A stretch of 64,000 bases of DNA from Pseudomonas sp. CAN1 (GTDB taxonomy: Bacteria; Pseudomonadota; Gammaproteobacteria; Pseudomonadales; Pseudomonadaceae). Below are positions 9,009 through 18,229 of the stretch, in pieces; positions within the stretch are counted from its first letter, which is position 1; the number at the start of each line of letters is the position of its first letter. The translations under genes were made by a program, and so were the position numbers. The notes beneath the pieces were generated by a model. It was not told where the DNA came from, searched no databases, and saw nothing but the letters and a program-made list of their open reading frames with translations. The stretch is taken from contig NZ_JASMRU010000002.1 in NCBI RefSeq assembly GCF_030462585.1, forward strand, positions 186,001 to 250,000. The letters are read 5' to 3'.

Positions 9009-9821
9009 TTAAACCTCTACGGGGGTGTCGGGATGGTTGCCCCATTCCGACCAGGAACCGGCATAGCCCTTGACCCGCGGATAGCCGAGGGCCTTGGCCA
9101 CCAGGTAGGTGAAGCCGGAACGGTGATGGGTCTGGCAGTGGGTGATCACTTCCTTGTCCGGGGTGATGCCCAGATCCTGCAGGATCTGCGGCATGTCGGT
9201 GCGGATGCGCAGGGCGCGGGCCGGGTCCATGCCGGCGGTCCACTCGAAATTCACCGCCCCGGGCACGTGCCCGCCCTTGGCGGCGAGGACTTTCTGGCCG
9301 CTGTACTCGCTGGGATTGCGGGCATCCCAGACGGCCAGGTCGGCGGCGCCCAGGCGGCTCTGCAGGTATTCGCGGGTGGCGGTGGGTTCGTCGTGCAGGG
9401 TCAGCGGCAGCGGGCCGCCGGCCGCTGCCGGGACGTCCTCGGAGAGCGGCAGGCCGTCGGCGAGCCAGGCGTGCAGGCCGCCGTCGAGATAGTGGTATTG
9501 GCTGTGACCGATCACGTCCAGCAGCCAGATGAAGCGGCCGGCCCAGCCGCCGCCTTCGTCGTCGTAGACCACATAGACGGCATCGGGGTTGTGGCCCAGC
9601 TCGCCGAACAGCGCTTCGAGGTCGGCCTTGGCCGGCAGCAGGCCCGGTGCCGGACCGCCCAGCTGGGTGCGCGCGGGGGCGACGAAGCGGGCGCCGGGGA
9701 TGTGGCCCTGGGCATAGCGCGCGGTGCTGGTGAGGTCGACCAGGATCAGTTCGGGAGCGTCGAGACGGCTGGCAAGCTCGGCCGGTTCGATCACCAGCGG
9801 CAGGGCGGAGAAGGCGGACAT
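9009..9821 (-). CDS. rhdA: thiosulfate sulfurtransferase RhdA (rhodanese)
   Basis: Tandem rhodanese-domain enzyme of 270 residues that transfers sulfane sulfur from thiosulfate to a thiophilic acceptor such as cyanide. The second domain holds the active loop CQTHHR with catalytic Cys229, the unusual loop known from Azotobacter vinelandii RhdA rather than the CRKGVT of bovine rhodanese. The ATG at 9821 has GGGAGA about 7 bases upstream. The longer frame back to 9857 adds a Pro-rich stretch not typical of the family. Confidence 0.95.
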   Translation of the reverse strand: MSAFSALPLVIEPAELASRLDAPELILVDLTSTARYAQGHIPGARFVAPARTQLGGPAPGLLPAKADLEALFGELGHNPDAVYVVYDDEGGGWAGRFIWLLDVIGHSQYHYLDGGLHAWLADGLPLSEDVPAAAGGPLPLTLHDEPTATREYLQSRLGAADLAVWDARNPSEYSGQKVLAAKGGHVPGAVNFEWTAGMDPARALRIRTDMPQILQDLGITPDKEVITHCQTHHRSGFTYLVAKALGYPRVKGYAGSWSEWGNHPDTPVEV

Positions 9822-9935
9822 GGCGGAGTCTCCCGGTGGAAAAGGTGGGGGAGGCAACGTGAGCAGGTGCCCTGGGCTACCCCGTGAGGGCGGTCAGTTT
9901 AAAGGGGGCGCGGCGGGGCGCAAAGCTTTCGTGGA

Positions 9936-11459
9936 TCAGCCGCCCCGCGCCATCTGCTTCACCGCGTGCTCGATGCACTGCACGGTGCGGCCGAAGGCCT
10001 GGGCGTGCAGGTCGGCCAGCGGCTGGCCGTGGCGGTCGCAGACCACCAGCATGACCACCCGCGCGCCGTTGCCCAGCGAGCGCAGCAGCAGGTGTTCACT
10101 GGGCAGCAGCGCCTTCAGTGAACCGGGGATCAGCGCGGAGAACTCGGCCATGTTGTTCGGGCTCAGGCGCAGCTGACCGGGTTGTTGCAGGAGTTTGCGC
10201 AGCACCGGGCTGGCGGCCACCTCCAGCTTGAAGTCGCCGATCTCGCTGTCCAGGCCGAAGTGCCGGCGCGCCTGCAGCCAGTTGCCGGCCTTGTCGGCCA
10301 GCAGGATCAGCCCGCGTTGCAGCCCGCAGGCCTGCAGCGCGGCGCTGGCGCAGTCGAGCAGTTGCACGGCGTTGCCGAACGGGCTGGGTGTCTGCATCAG
10401 GCGGGTGCAGTGCTGGCGCCAGTCGGCCAGGGTATCCGGCGCCTTGGCCGGTTCCTCGGCCTTCGGGCCGTTGAGCCAGCGCTTGGCGTCCCAGGGCCAG
10501 AGCAGCGCCTCAGCAGGGTGCCAGAGCAGCGGCCGGGCGTGGCGGCGGGCGCTCTGTGCGGCGAGGCCATGGACGGTCTGCTGCAGTTCATCCAGCGGCA
10601 TCTGCAGGTAAAGGCAGGTCAGGCGCTGCCAGCGCAGCATGTGCACACCGCCCCAGGACTGGTGCGCGGCCATGGCGATGCTGTTGGCCAGCAGGATGGT
10701 GTTGGCCGGGCGGGTCAGCCAGCGCTGCAGCTCAGGGTCGGCGTCCAGTCGCTGCTGCTGGCCCAGCGCGTCATGTTCGGTGTGTGCCACGTGCAGCGCG
10801 CGCACCAGCAGACGCTTGTCGTCGCTGAGCAGGGCGTAGCCCTGGGCCACCCAGTCCGGCAGGCGCCAGCGCTGGGCGAGTTCGCGGCATAGCGGCAAAA
10901 GGCGGGTGCCGAGCAGCTCCAGTTCGACTTCGCTGCTGCAGCGGCCCAGGCCGTAGACCTGGCGTTGCCAGGCTTCGATCAGCTCCGGCCGCGCGGTGGC
11001 CAGCGCCCACAGCGGGGCGAGGGTGAACAGGCTGCCCCAGTGGATTTCCTGCCAGAGCCGCGCCAGGCGGTTGGCGAACAGGCCGCTGGCCTGCTGCATG
11101 GCGTGGCGGCTGATCAGCAGCAGCTGGTTCAGCGCACGCGGCATCTGTGCCTCGGGTACTGCCGGCAGGCGGTCGAGCAACTGGCTGGCGCGGGCCAGGC
11201 CCAGGCGATTGAGGGCGACCTCCAGGCTTTCCGCCGGGTTGTCCCGCGCGCTCTCGGCGCGGTTGACCTCGCGCAGGATGGCGAAAGCCAGGGTTGGCGC
11301 GTCCTGCAGTAGGTCGGCAATGTCGCGGATCGAGCGTCGGCTATCGTTCAGCGCACGGCGAATGTCGTCGCGCTGCTCCAGCGGAACCGGCAAAGGCAGA
11401 TCTTCCAACTGGTCGAGCCAGGCCTTGAGACGCTCTGGTTGAAGCATTTGCTTGGACAT
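9936..11459 (-). CDS. HDOD domain protein
   Basis: A 507-residue cytoplasmic protein. Residues about 15-220 form an HDOD domain: a helical bundle related to HD phosphohydrolases but without the metal-binding HD pair, usually used as a signalling scaffold. The C-terminal half (about 330-507) may be GAF-like, ending in a helix with C-I-E-H-A-V. It lies upstream of rhdA on the same strand, and divergent from motAB as PA4955 is in P. aeruginosa. The function is unknown; a link to motility or signalling is suggested only by position and family. Confidence 0.8.
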   Translation of the reverse strand: MSKQMLQPERLKAWLDQLEDLPLPVPLEQRDDIRRALNDSRRSIRDIADLLQDAPTLAFAILREVNRAESARDNPAESLEVALNRLGLARASQLLDRLPAVPEAQMPRALNQLLLISRHAMQQASGLFANRLARLWQEIHWGSLFTLAPLWALATARPELIEAWQRQVYGLGRCSSEVELELLGTRLLPLCRELAQRWRLPDWVAQGYALLSDDKRLLVRALHVAHTEHDALGQQQRLDADPELQRWLTRPANTILLANSIAMAAHQSWGGVHMLRWQRLTCLYLQMPLDELQQTVHGLAAQSARRHARPLLWHPAEALLWPWDAKRWLNGPKAEEPAKAPDTLADWRQHCTRLMQTPSPFGNAVQLLDCASAALQACGLQRGLILLADKAGNWLQARRHFGLDSEIGDFKLEVAASPVLRKLLQQPGQLRLSPNNMAEFSALIPGSLKALLPSEHLLLRSLGNGARVVMLVVCDRHGQPLADLHAQAFGRTVQCIEHAVKQMARGG

Positions 11460-11474
11460 GCGTGAGGCGCCGAA

Positions 11475-11502
11475 CTGGTTTTTAGTGTTTTCGGCCTATA
11501 GT
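11475..11502 (+). promoter_or_regulatory. candidate sigma-70 promoter of motAB
   Basis: CTGGTT (11475-11480) and TATAGT (11497-11502) are separated by 16 bases, about 80 bases before the motA ATG. The -10 is good and the -35 is weak. Confidence 0.4.
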
Positions 11503-11580
11503 CTTGCCCGAAATCTCCGATAACAACAGGGAGGCGGGAATCGTGCCTCTCATTCTGTTCACAGTTTCAGTCCGGTCCTC

Positions 11581-12432
11581 ATGGCAAAAATCATCGGCAT
11601 CATCGTCATCCTCGGCAGTGTCATCGGGGGCTTCATGCTCTCCGGCGGCAAGATCGCGGCCATCATCCAGCCGTTCGAAGTGCTGATCATCGGCGGCGCC
11701 GCGCTGGGTGCGTTCCTCCAGGCGAACCCCGGCAGCACCTTCATGACCGTGCTGAAGAAGGCGCCGAAGATGTTCGGCAACCGCTTCACCCACACCTTCT
11801 ATCTGGAAGTGCTGGGCATGCTCTACGAGGTGCTCAACAAGAGCCGCCGCGAAGGCATGATGGCCATCGAGGCCGACGTCGAGGACCCGGCCGCGAGCCC
11901 GATCTTCAGCAAGTACCCGGCGCTGCTCAAGGACGAACGCATGACCGCGTACGTCTGCGACTACCTGCGCATCATGTCCTCCGGCAACATGGCGCCCCAC
12001 GAGCTGGAAGGCCTGTTCGACATGGAACTGGGCAGCCTGAAGGAAGACCTCGAACACCCGTCCCACGCCGTGACCCGCGTCGCCGACGGCCTGCCCGGCT
12101 TCGGTATCGTCGCCGCAGTACTGGGCATCGTGATTACCATGTCCCTGCTCGGCCAGGGCAGCCAGGCCGAGATCGGCCACCACGTCGCCGCGGCGCTGGT
12201 GGGCACCTTCCTCGGTATTCTCGCCGCCTATGGCTTCGTCGGCCCGCTGGCCAACGCCCTGGAGCACGATGCCAAGGAAGAGCTGAACCTGTACGAGGCG
12301 ATCAAGGCCTGTCTGGTGGCTTCCGCCTCCGGCATGCCGCCGTCGCTGGCCGTGGAGTTCGGCCGCAAGGTGCTGCTGCCGGCGCACCGTCCCAGCTTCA
12401 GTGAGCTGGAACAGGCGGTACGTGGGCGCTAA
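11581..12432 (+). CDS. motA: flagellar motor stator protein MotA
   Basis: Proton-channel stator subunit of the flagellar motor. The 283-residue protein has four membrane segments: two at the N-terminus (about 3-20 and 28-46), a large cytoplasmic loop with charged residues that contact FliG, and two more at about 168-190 and 200-222. It keeps the conserved PGFGIVAAVLG segment. motB follows after 2 bases. In P. aeruginosa the same locus is one of two stator sets, the other being MotCD; whether this genome has a second set cannot be seen here. No strong Shine-Dalgarno box precedes the ATG. Confidence 0.95.
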   Translation: MAKIIGIIVILGSVIGGFMLSGGKIAAIIQPFEVLIIGGAALGAFLQANPGSTFMTVLKKAPKMFGNRFTHTFYLEVLGMLYEVLNKSRREGMMAIEADVEDPAASPIFSKYPALLKDERMTAYVCDYLRIMSSGNMAPHELEGLFDMELGSLKEDLEHPSHAVTRVADGLPGFGIVAAVLGIVITMSLLGQGSQAEIGHHVAAALVGTFLGILAAYGFVGPLANALEHDAKEELNLYEAIKACLVASASGMPPSLAVEFGRKVLLPAHRPSFSELEQAVRGR

Positions 12433-12434
12433 GC

Positions 12435-13520
12435 ATGGATAACAACCAGCCGATCATCGTCAAGCGCATCAAGCGCTATGCCGCCGGCCACCATGGAGGT
12501 GGCTGGAAGATCGCCTTCGCCGACTTCGCCACCGCCATGATGGCGTTCTTCCTCGTGCTCTGGCTGCTGTCCTCGGCCACGCCGGAGCAGAAGAAGGCCA
12601 TCTCCGGCTACTTCCAGGACCCCATCGGTTTCACCGAGAGTGCCAGCCCCTACGTGATCGACCTGGGCGGCACGCCGACGCCGGCGCCGGACAAGACCCT
12701 GAACCCGCAGATCCAGGCCCAGCCGGACGCCGACGAAACGCGGATCAACCCGGACGAGAACGCCAAGGTCACCGAGCAGCAGGCCCAGGATGTTGCCGAG
12801 CAGGTCGAGAAGGAGCGCCTGGAGCTGCTGCTGCAGGAGCTGCAGAACAAGGTCGACGAGAACCCGACCCTCAAGCGCTTCAAGGACCAGATTCTGTTCG
12901 AGATCACCCAGGACGGCCTGCGCATCCAGATCGTCGACTCGGACAACCGGCCGATGTTCGACCTGGGCAGCGCGCGCCTGCAGCCGTACTTCGAGGACAT
13001 CCTGCTGGCGCTGGCCGAGACCATCCAGCAGGTGCCGAACAAGATCAGCATCAGCGGCCATACCGACGCCAAGCCCTACGCCGGCAACGGCGATTTCGGC
13101 AACTGGGAGCTTTCGGCCAACCGCGCCAACGCCGCCCGGCGTGCGCTGGAAGCGGGCGGCTACCCGGAAGACCAGATCGCTCGCGTGGTCGGTTACGCCT
13201 CGTCTGCGCTGTTCGACCGTGACAAGCCGCTCAACCCGGTGAACCGCCGCATCGACATCATCGTCCTGACCAAGAAGGCCCAGCGGGCTATCGAAGGCCA
13301 GGATGGCGGCACGGAGAAACCGGCCGATGGCGCCACGCCTGCCGCACCGGGGGCGCAAGCTGCTCCGGGTGCTCCGGGTACCGCCACGCCGAATGCCACG
13401 CCGGCCAAGCCGGCGAACGGGCAGGGCGACCCGCTGCCGCCGGACCAGCTCAAGCAGAAGCTCAACCTGTTCGACGACGGCGGCACGCTGAAGCTCGATG
13501 AGCTGAACAAGCAGCAGTGA
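12435..13520 (+). CDS. motB: flagellar motor stator protein MotB
   Basis: Stator partner of MotA that carries the proton and anchors the stator to peptidoglycan. One membrane segment (about 28-50) contains the essential D30 in FADFATAM. A plug and linker region follows, then an OmpA-like peptidoglycan-binding domain at about 175-290 with SGHTDAKPY. The last 70 residues are an Ala/Pro/Gly-rich tail (about 295-340) and a short charged end, longer than in E. coli MotB. A hairpin terminator follows the stop. Confidence 0.95.
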   Translation: MDNNQPIIVKRIKRYAAGHHGGGWKIAFADFATAMMAFFLVLWLLSSATPEQKKAISGYFQDPIGFTESASPYVIDLGGTPTPAPDKTLNPQIQAQPDADETRINPDENAKVTEQQAQDVAEQVEKERLELLLQELQNKVDENPTLKRFKDQILFEITQDGLRIQIVDSDNRPMFDLGSARLQPYFEDILLALAETIQQVPNKISISGHTDAKPYAGNGDFGNWELSANRANAARRALEAGGYPEDQIARVVGYASSALFDRDKPLNPVNRRIDIIVLTKKAQRAIEGQDGGTEKPADGATPAAPGAQAAPGAPGTATPNATPAKPANGQGDPLPPDQLKQKLNLFDDGGTLKLDELNKQQ

Positions 13521-13527
13521 GAAAGCA

Positions 13528-13557
13528 GAAGGCCAGCTGTTCAGCTGGCCTTCTTCC
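13528..13557 (+). terminator. terminator of motAB
   Basis: A perfect 12-base-pair stem GAAGGCCAGCTG/CAGCTGGCCTTC follows 7 bases after the motB stop. The T-tract is poor (TTCTTCCTGT). Confidence 0.6.
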
Positions 13558-13558
13558 T

Positions 13559-13644
13559 GTAGGGCGCATGAAGCGGAACGCTTTATCCGCCATTTCGCGG
13601 CTCGGGCCGATGGCGGATAACGCTTGAGGCGTTATGCGCCCTAC
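13559..13644. repeat. inverted intergenic repeat (GTAGGGCGCAT...ATGCGCCCTAC)
   Basis: Two inverted arms both carry GTAGGGCGCAT, and inside them GCGGATAA-type segments pair as well, giving a long cruciform-capable element. It differs from the GTAGGAGC repeats and sits directly after the motB terminator. Confidence 0.7.
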
Positions 13645-13678
13645 GGTTATGCCAAATGGGTTGGCGAGAGGGCTTTTC

Positions 13679-13758
13679 GTAGGAGCGAGCTTGCTCGCGA
13701 ACCGCATCGCAGAGGGGCTTGCTCGCGAGCAATAACGATGGCGTCCCCTCGCTCCTAC
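13679..13758. repeat. REP doublet (GTAGGAGCGAGCTTGCTCGCGA type)
   Basis: A GTAGGAGCGAGCTTGCTCGCGA unit faces an inverted, partly diverged unit ending in GCTCCTAC. The same unit recurs at 15481-15545 and as a single arm at 36027-36049. It fills the gap between motB and rsgA. Confidence 0.8.
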
Positions 13759-13797
13759 AGATTCGGGCAACGCCGGCGCTGCGGCGTCACCCGCCGA

Positions 13798-14829
13798 TCA
13801 ATACTCGTCTTCCGGCAGGCTGGCGAGGATGTGCCGGTAGCTGGCCATCCGCTGCGGCGAGATGCGCCCGTCTTCCAGCGCCTTGAGCAGCGCACAGCCC
13901 GGTTCGCGGTCGTGCTTGCAGTCGCGGAAGCGGCAGTGGCCGAGCAGGTCGTGGAATTCGATGAAGCCGGCTTCCACGTCGTCACGGCTGACATGGCCAA
14001 GGCCGAACTCGCGGATGCCGGGGGAGTCGATCAGGTCGCCGCCGGCGGGGAAGTGGAACAGCCGCGCGGTGGTGGTGGTGTGGGTGCCCTTGCCGGTGAC
14101 TTCCGAGAGGTCGCCGACACGGGTGTCGACGCCCGGCAGCAGCGCGTTGACCAGCGACGACTTGCCCACGCCTGACTGGCCGACGAACACGCTGACGTGC
14201 TCGTTCAGCGCCGCGCGCAGGGCGTCCAGCGCCAGGCCGTTGGCTGCCGAGACTTCCAGCAGCGGGTAGCCCAGCTCGCGGTAGGTGCCCAGCAGCGAGT
14301 CGAGGAAGGGCGCGTTCTCCTCGTCGATCAGGTCGGCCTTGTTCAGCAACAGCAGCGGCTTGATGCCGGCGTGCTCGGCGGCCACCAGGTAGCGGTCGAT
14401 CAGGTTGGCGTGGGGTTCCGGGCGTGGAGCGAAGACGATGACGATGCGGTCGACGTTGGCCGCCACCGGCTTGAGCACGCCGCGCATGTCCGGGCGGCGC
14501 AGCTCGGAGGTTCGCGGCAACTGCGCGACGATCACGCCGATGCCCTGGTTGCCCGGACGCCAGACCACCTGGTCGCCCGTCACCAGCGGCGGCAGGTTGG
14601 CGCGCAGGTGGCAGCGGAATACCTGGCCGGCGTCGTCGCCGTCCTGGGCCTCGACTTCCACCTGCACACCGAAGTGGGCGATCACCTGGCCGGTCTGTTC
14701 CGGGCCAAGGTCGCCGCCTTCCAGTTCTTCCAGGGCGCGCGACTCGCGCTTCGCCGCGCGGGCGGCGCGTTCTTCCTGGACTTTTTCGATCCGCCAGCTC
14801 TGCCGGCGGGTGAGGTGACGCTTGGCCAT
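13798..14829 (-). CDS. rsgA: ribosome small-subunit maturation GTPase RsgA
   Basis: Circularly permuted GTPase that checks late 30S assembly and releases RbfA. The 343-residue protein has an OB fold (about 40-115), then G4 NKAD (163-166) before the P-loop GQSGVGKS (217-224) and DSPG (268-271). This is the permuted order that defines the family. The C-terminal zinc knuckle uses C299, C304, H306 and C312. The basic N-terminus probably contacts rRNA. It is divergent from orn, as in many gammaproteobacteria. Confidence 0.96.
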   Translation of the reverse strand: MAKRHLTRRQSWRIEKVQEERAARAAKRESRALEELEGGDLGPEQTGQVIAHFGVQVEVEAQDGDDAGQVFRCHLRANLPPLVTGDQVVWRPGNQGIGVIVAQLPRTSELRRPDMRGVLKPVAANVDRIVIVFAPRPEPHANLIDRYLVAAEHAGIKPLLLLNKADLIDEENAPFLDSLLGTYRELGYPLLEVSAANGLALDALRAALNEHVSVFVGQSGVGKSSLVNALLPGVDTRVGDLSEVTGKGTHTTTTARLFHFPAGGDLIDSPGIREFGLGHVSRDDVEAGFIEFHDLLGHCRFRDCKHDREPGCALLKALEDGRISPQRMASYRHILASLPEDEY

Positions 14830-14918
14830 AGGGTATCCACAGGGAAAATCGCGCCGCAGTTTAGCATGCGCGCGCCCGCTTCCCGCTAAACTAGGGGGCT
14901 GAGCTGAGGAGCCCCATC

Positions 14919-15461
14919 ATGCAGAACCCGCAGAACCTGATCTGGATCGACCTGGAAATGACCGGGCTGGACCCGGACAAGGACGTCATCATCGAGATGG
15001 CGACCATCGTCACCGACAGCGACCTGAACATCCTCGAGGAAGGCCCGGTGATCGCCGTGCACCAGAGCGAGGAGCTGCTCGCCGGCATGGACGAGTGGAA
15101 CACCCGCCAGCACGGCCAGTCCGGCCTGACCCAGCGCGTGCGCGAAAGCAGCATCTCCGCAGCCGAAGCCGAAGCGATGACCATCGCCTTCCTGGAAAAG
15201 TGGGTGCCCAAGCGCAGCTCGCCGATCTGCGGCAACAGCATCTGCCAGGATCGCCGCTTCCTCTATCGCCATATGCCGAAGCTGGAAGGCTACTTCCACT
15301 ACCGCAACCTGGACGTCTCCACCCTCAAGGAACTGGCCGCACGCTGGGCGCCGTCGGTGCGCGACGGCTTCAAGAAGGGCAACACCCACCTGGCCCTGGA
15401 CGACATCCGCGAGTCCATCGCCGAGCTGCGCTACTACCGCGAGCACTTCATCAAGGTGTAG
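14919..15461 (+). CDS. orn: oligoribonuclease
   Basis: DEDDh 3'-5' exonuclease that degrades 2-5-nucleotide RNAs to mononucleotides and in Pseudomonas also cleaves pGpG, the last step of c-di-GMP breakdown. The 180-residue protein has D11 and E13 in IDLEMTG, the CQDRRF block, and H and D in the HLALDD block. A GAGGAG box lies 8 bases before the ATG. It ends at a REP doublet before the convergent queG. Its pGpG role links it to the c-di-GMP genes in this window. Confidence 0.97.
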   Translation: MQNPQNLIWIDLEMTGLDPDKDVIIEMATIVTDSDLNILEEGPVIAVHQSEELLAGMDEWNTRQHGQSGLTQRVRESSISAAEAEAMTIAFLEKWVPKRSSPICGNSICQDRRFLYRHMPKLEGYFHYRNLDVSTLKELAARWAPSVRDGFKKGNTHLALDDIRESIAELRYYREHFIKV

Positions 15462-15480
15462 GCGGCGCGCTTCTGCTCTT

Positions 15481-15545
15481 GTAGGAGCGAGCTTGCTCGC
15501 GAACAAACCCTGTTGCGGGGCTGTTCGCGAGCAAGCTCGCTCCTA
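15481..15545. repeat. REP doublet between orn and queG
   Basis: Two nearly perfect inverted copies of GTAGGAGCGAGCTTGCTCGC with a roughly 24-base spacer, in the 93-base gap between convergent stops. It can form a long hairpin and may protect or end both transcripts. Confidence 0.85.
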
Positions 15546-15554
15546 TGAAAAGCT

Positions 15555-16622
15555 TCAGATTTCGGCGTGGTGGCGTGCCAGCGCCCATTCCACATGCTCG
15601 CGCACCAGTTCCGACGGGAACTCCCGTCGCGCGCGCAGCGCCTCGATCACCGGGATGGTCGACGGCGCATTGCCCAGCCCTACCGCCAGGTTGCGCAGCC
15701 AGCGCTCGTAACCCGCGCGCCGCAACGGCGAGCCTTCGGTACGGCTGAGGAATTCCTCTTCCGTCCACAGGAACAGCTGCGCCAGGTCGGCGTTGTCCAG
15801 GCTGTGGCGCGGCTGGAAGTCGCCCTGGTCGGTGGCGCGGGCGAAACGGTTCCACGGGCAGACCATCTGGCAGTCGTCGCAGCCGAACACGCGGTTGCCG
15901 ATCAGCGGGCGCAGGTCTGCGGGGATCGGGCCCTTCAGCTCGATGGTCAGGTAGGAGATGCAGCGCCGCGCATCCAGCACATAGGGCGCCACGAAGGCGG
16001 CGGTGGGGCAGATGTCCATGCAGGCCGAACAGCGCCCGCAGTGCTCCGTGCCGTGGGGTTCGTCCACCGGCAGCGGCAGGTCGGTGAACAGCTCGCCGAG
16101 GAAGAAGTAGCTGCCGGCCTTGCGGTTCAGTACCAGGGTGTTCTTGCCGATCCAGCCCAGGCCCGATTGCTCGGCGATGGCCTTCTCCAGCACCGGCGCG
16201 CTGTCGACGAAGGCGCGGAAGCCGAATGGGCCGACCTTCTGCTGGATGCGCTCGGCCAGTTGCTGCAGGCGTTTGCGGATCAGCTTGTGGTAGTCGCGGC
16301 CCAGGGCGTAGCGCGACACGTAGGCCTTCTCCGGGTCGCCCAGCACCTGCGCCATGCGCGTGTCGCCGGGCAGGTAATCCATGCGCAGCGAGACCACCCG
16401 CAGGGTGCCGGGCACCAGTTCGTCCGGCCGCCAGCGCTTGCTGCCGTGGGCGCCCATGTAGTCCATCTCGCCGTGATAGCCCGCCTCCAGCCAGCGTTGC
16501 AAATGCGCGCCGTGCTCCTCCAGATCGAGCCCGCTGATCCCCACCTGCTGGAAGCCGAGTTCGCGCCCCCAGTCCTTGATGGAGCGGGCGAGGTCGTCGT
16601 GGTCGAGTGTCGAATCGTGCAT
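15555..16622 (-). CDS. queG: epoxyqueuosine reductase QueG
   Basis: Cobalamin-dependent iron-sulfur enzyme that reduces epoxyqueuosine to queuosine in tRNA. The protein has 355 residues from the ATG at 16622. Two 4Fe-4S clusters are marked by CGRCSACMDICP and CDDCQMVCP near residues 190-250. The start at 16622 is preferred because a -10-like TATAAT, read either way near 16651, lies between it and the more upstream ATG at 16697, and that extension is not typical of the family. No clear Shine-Dalgarno box is seen, so the start is provisional. Confidence 0.93.
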   Translation of the reverse strand: MHDSTLDHDDLARSIKDWGRELGFQQVGISGLDLEEHGAHLQRWLEAGYHGEMDYMGAHGSKRWRPDELVPGTLRVVSLRMDYLPGDTRMAQVLGDPEKAYVSRYALGRDYHKLIRKRLQQLAERIQQKVGPFGFRAFVDSAPVLEKAIAEQSGLGWIGKNTLVLNRKAGSYFFLGELFTDLPLPVDEPHGTEHCGRCSACMDICPTAAFVAPYVLDARRCISYLTIELKGPIPADLRPLIGNRVFGCDDCQMVCPWNRFARATDQGDFQPRHSLDNADLAQLFLWTEEEFLSRTEGSPLRRAGYERWLRNLAVGLGNAPSTIPVIEALRARREFPSELVREHVEWALARHHAEI

Positions 16623-16726
16623 GGAAGGCGAGAAACGGAAGTCCGGGTGCGTATAATTCTGCCAGACCTTGCCGGCGTCGGCCCGTCCGAACGCCAAGGC
16701 GACACATTCTGCCGCCCGGAACAGCG

Positions 16727-18229
16727 ATGACTGCCCACGCTCACGACGCTCTGCCCCTGACCCTTTTCAGCGCCCAACAGGTGCGCGACCTCGACGCGCG
16801 CCTGATCGCCGCCGGCACCCCCGGCTTCGAACTGATGCGCCGCGCCGCCCACGCCGCCTGGCGCGCCCTGCGCCGCCAGTGGCCGGATGCCGGCGAAGTC
16901 ACCGTACTGGCCGGCCACGGCAACAATGCCGGCGACGGCTACCTGATCGCCGCCCTGGCCCTGCGGGCCGGCTGGCGCGTGCGGGTGATGGCAGTGGGCG
17001 ACGCCTCGCGTCTCTCCGGTGATGCCGCCTCGGCCCATGGCGAAGCACGCTCGGTCGGGGTGGATATCGAAGCTTGGAGCGACAGCGCCGAGCTGCGCGG
17101 CGTGCTGGTGGATGCGCTGCTGGGCACTGGCCTGGGCGGCGAGGTGCGCGAGCCTTACGCCTCGGCCATTGCTGCGATCAACGCCAGCGGCCTGCCGGTG
17201 CTGGCGGTGGATATCCCTTCCGGCCTCAGCGCCGACACGGGGCAAGTGCTGGGTTGCGCGGTGAACGCCGACCTGACTGTGACCTTCATCGGCCTCAAGC
17301 TCGGCCTGTTCACTTCCAGCGGCCCCGATCAGTGCGGCGAGCTGGTGTTCGACGCACTGGATGCCGACCCCGCGCTGATTCCCGCAGATGGTGTGGCGCG
17401 CCGTCTCGCTCCGGCGTCCCTGGCTCGTCTGGCTGCCCGCCCGAAAGCCGCACACAAGGGCCAGTTCGGCCATGCGCTGGTGATCGGTGGTGATACCGGC
17501 ATGGGCGGCGCCGTGCTGCTCGCGGCGGAAAGTGCGCTGCGTTGCGGCGCCGGGCTGGTTTCCCTGGCGACCCGCGCCGCCCACGTGCCGGCTGCTCTGG
17601 CGCGCCGGCCTGAGCTGATGGCGCGCGGCGTCTCCTCTTCTGCAGAACTGCTGCGCCTCGCCGAGCGCGCCGATGTGCTGGTGGTCGGCCCCGGTGTCGG
17701 TCGCGAAGCCTGGGGGCGCGTGCTGGTCAGTGCGGCGGCGAGCCTGGAGCGTCGGCAGGTGTGGGACGCCGATGCGCTCAATCTGCTGGCCGAGGGCCTG
17801 GTGGCGCGCCCGTCCGGCGACTGGGCGATCACTCCCCATCCCGCTGAGGCGGCGCGTCTGCTGGGGATTTCCACCGCCGAGGTGCAGGCGGATCGGCCGA
17901 AGGCCGTCCACGAACTGGCGCAGCGCTACCAGGCGGTGGTCGTGCTCAAAGGCGTCGGCAGTCTGGTCGCCTCCCCGGATGGTCGGCTGGCGCTGTGCAG
18001 CCATGGGCATCCCGCGATGGCGGGGGCGGGACTGGGCGATGTGCTCTCCGGCATCCTCGGTGCGCTGCTGGCGCAAGGGCTGCCGGGTTTCGATGCCGCG
18101 TGCCTGGCCGTCTGGCTGCACGCCCGTGCCGGCGAGTCGCTGGGCCCGCAAGGCCGCGGGCTGGCTGCCGCTGATCTGATTCCTGCCGTTCGTCAGTTGC
18201 TCGAGGAGCTGTGCCCATGCCTGAACTGA
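16727..18229 (+). CDS. nnr: bifunctional NAD(P)H-hydrate epimerase / ADP-dependent NAD(P)H-hydrate dehydratase
   Basis: Metabolite-repair enzyme that restores damaged NADH and NADPH hydrates. The 500-residue protein joins an N-terminal YjeF epimerase domain (about 1-215, motif GHGNNAGDGY) to a C-terminal ribokinase-like dehydratase domain (about 230-500, motif AGLGDVLSG near 445). The ATG at 16727 was chosen because the family N-terminus begins shortly before LFSAQQVRDLD. It opens a long co-directional run and overlaps tsaE by 13 bases. Confidence 0.95.
   Translation: MTAHAHDALPLTLFSAQQVRDLDARLIAAGTPGFELMRRAAHAAWRALRRQWPDAGEVTVLAGHGNNAGDGYLIAALALRAGWRVRVMAVGDASRLSGDAASAHGEARSVGVDIEAWSDSAELRGVLVDALLGTGLGGEVREPYASAIAAINASGLPVLAVDIPSGLSADTGQVLGCAVNADLTVTFIGLKLGLFTSSGPDQCGELVFDALDADPALIPADGVARRLAPASLARLAARPKAAHKGQFGHALVIGGDTGMGGAVLLAAESALRCGAGLVSLATRAAHVPAALARRPELMARGVSSSAELLRLAERADVLVVGPGVGREAWGRVLVSAAASLERRQVWDADALNLLAEGLVARPSGDWAITPHPAEAARLLGISTAEVQADRPKAVHELAQRYQAVVVLKGVGSLVASPDGRLALCSHGHPAMAGAGLGDVLSGILGALLAQGLPGFDAACLAVWLHARAGESLGPQGRGLAAADLIPAVRQLLEELCPCLN

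Noticed and set aside
13559-13758. CRISPR-like array
   Set aside because: The units are two inverted doublets of different families, not regularly spaced direct repeats, and no cas gene is nearby.
16607-16727. Upstream start for nnr at 16607
   Set aside because: The extra 40 residues are Arg/Pro-rich, overlap the start of queG on the other strand, and precede the family N-terminus.
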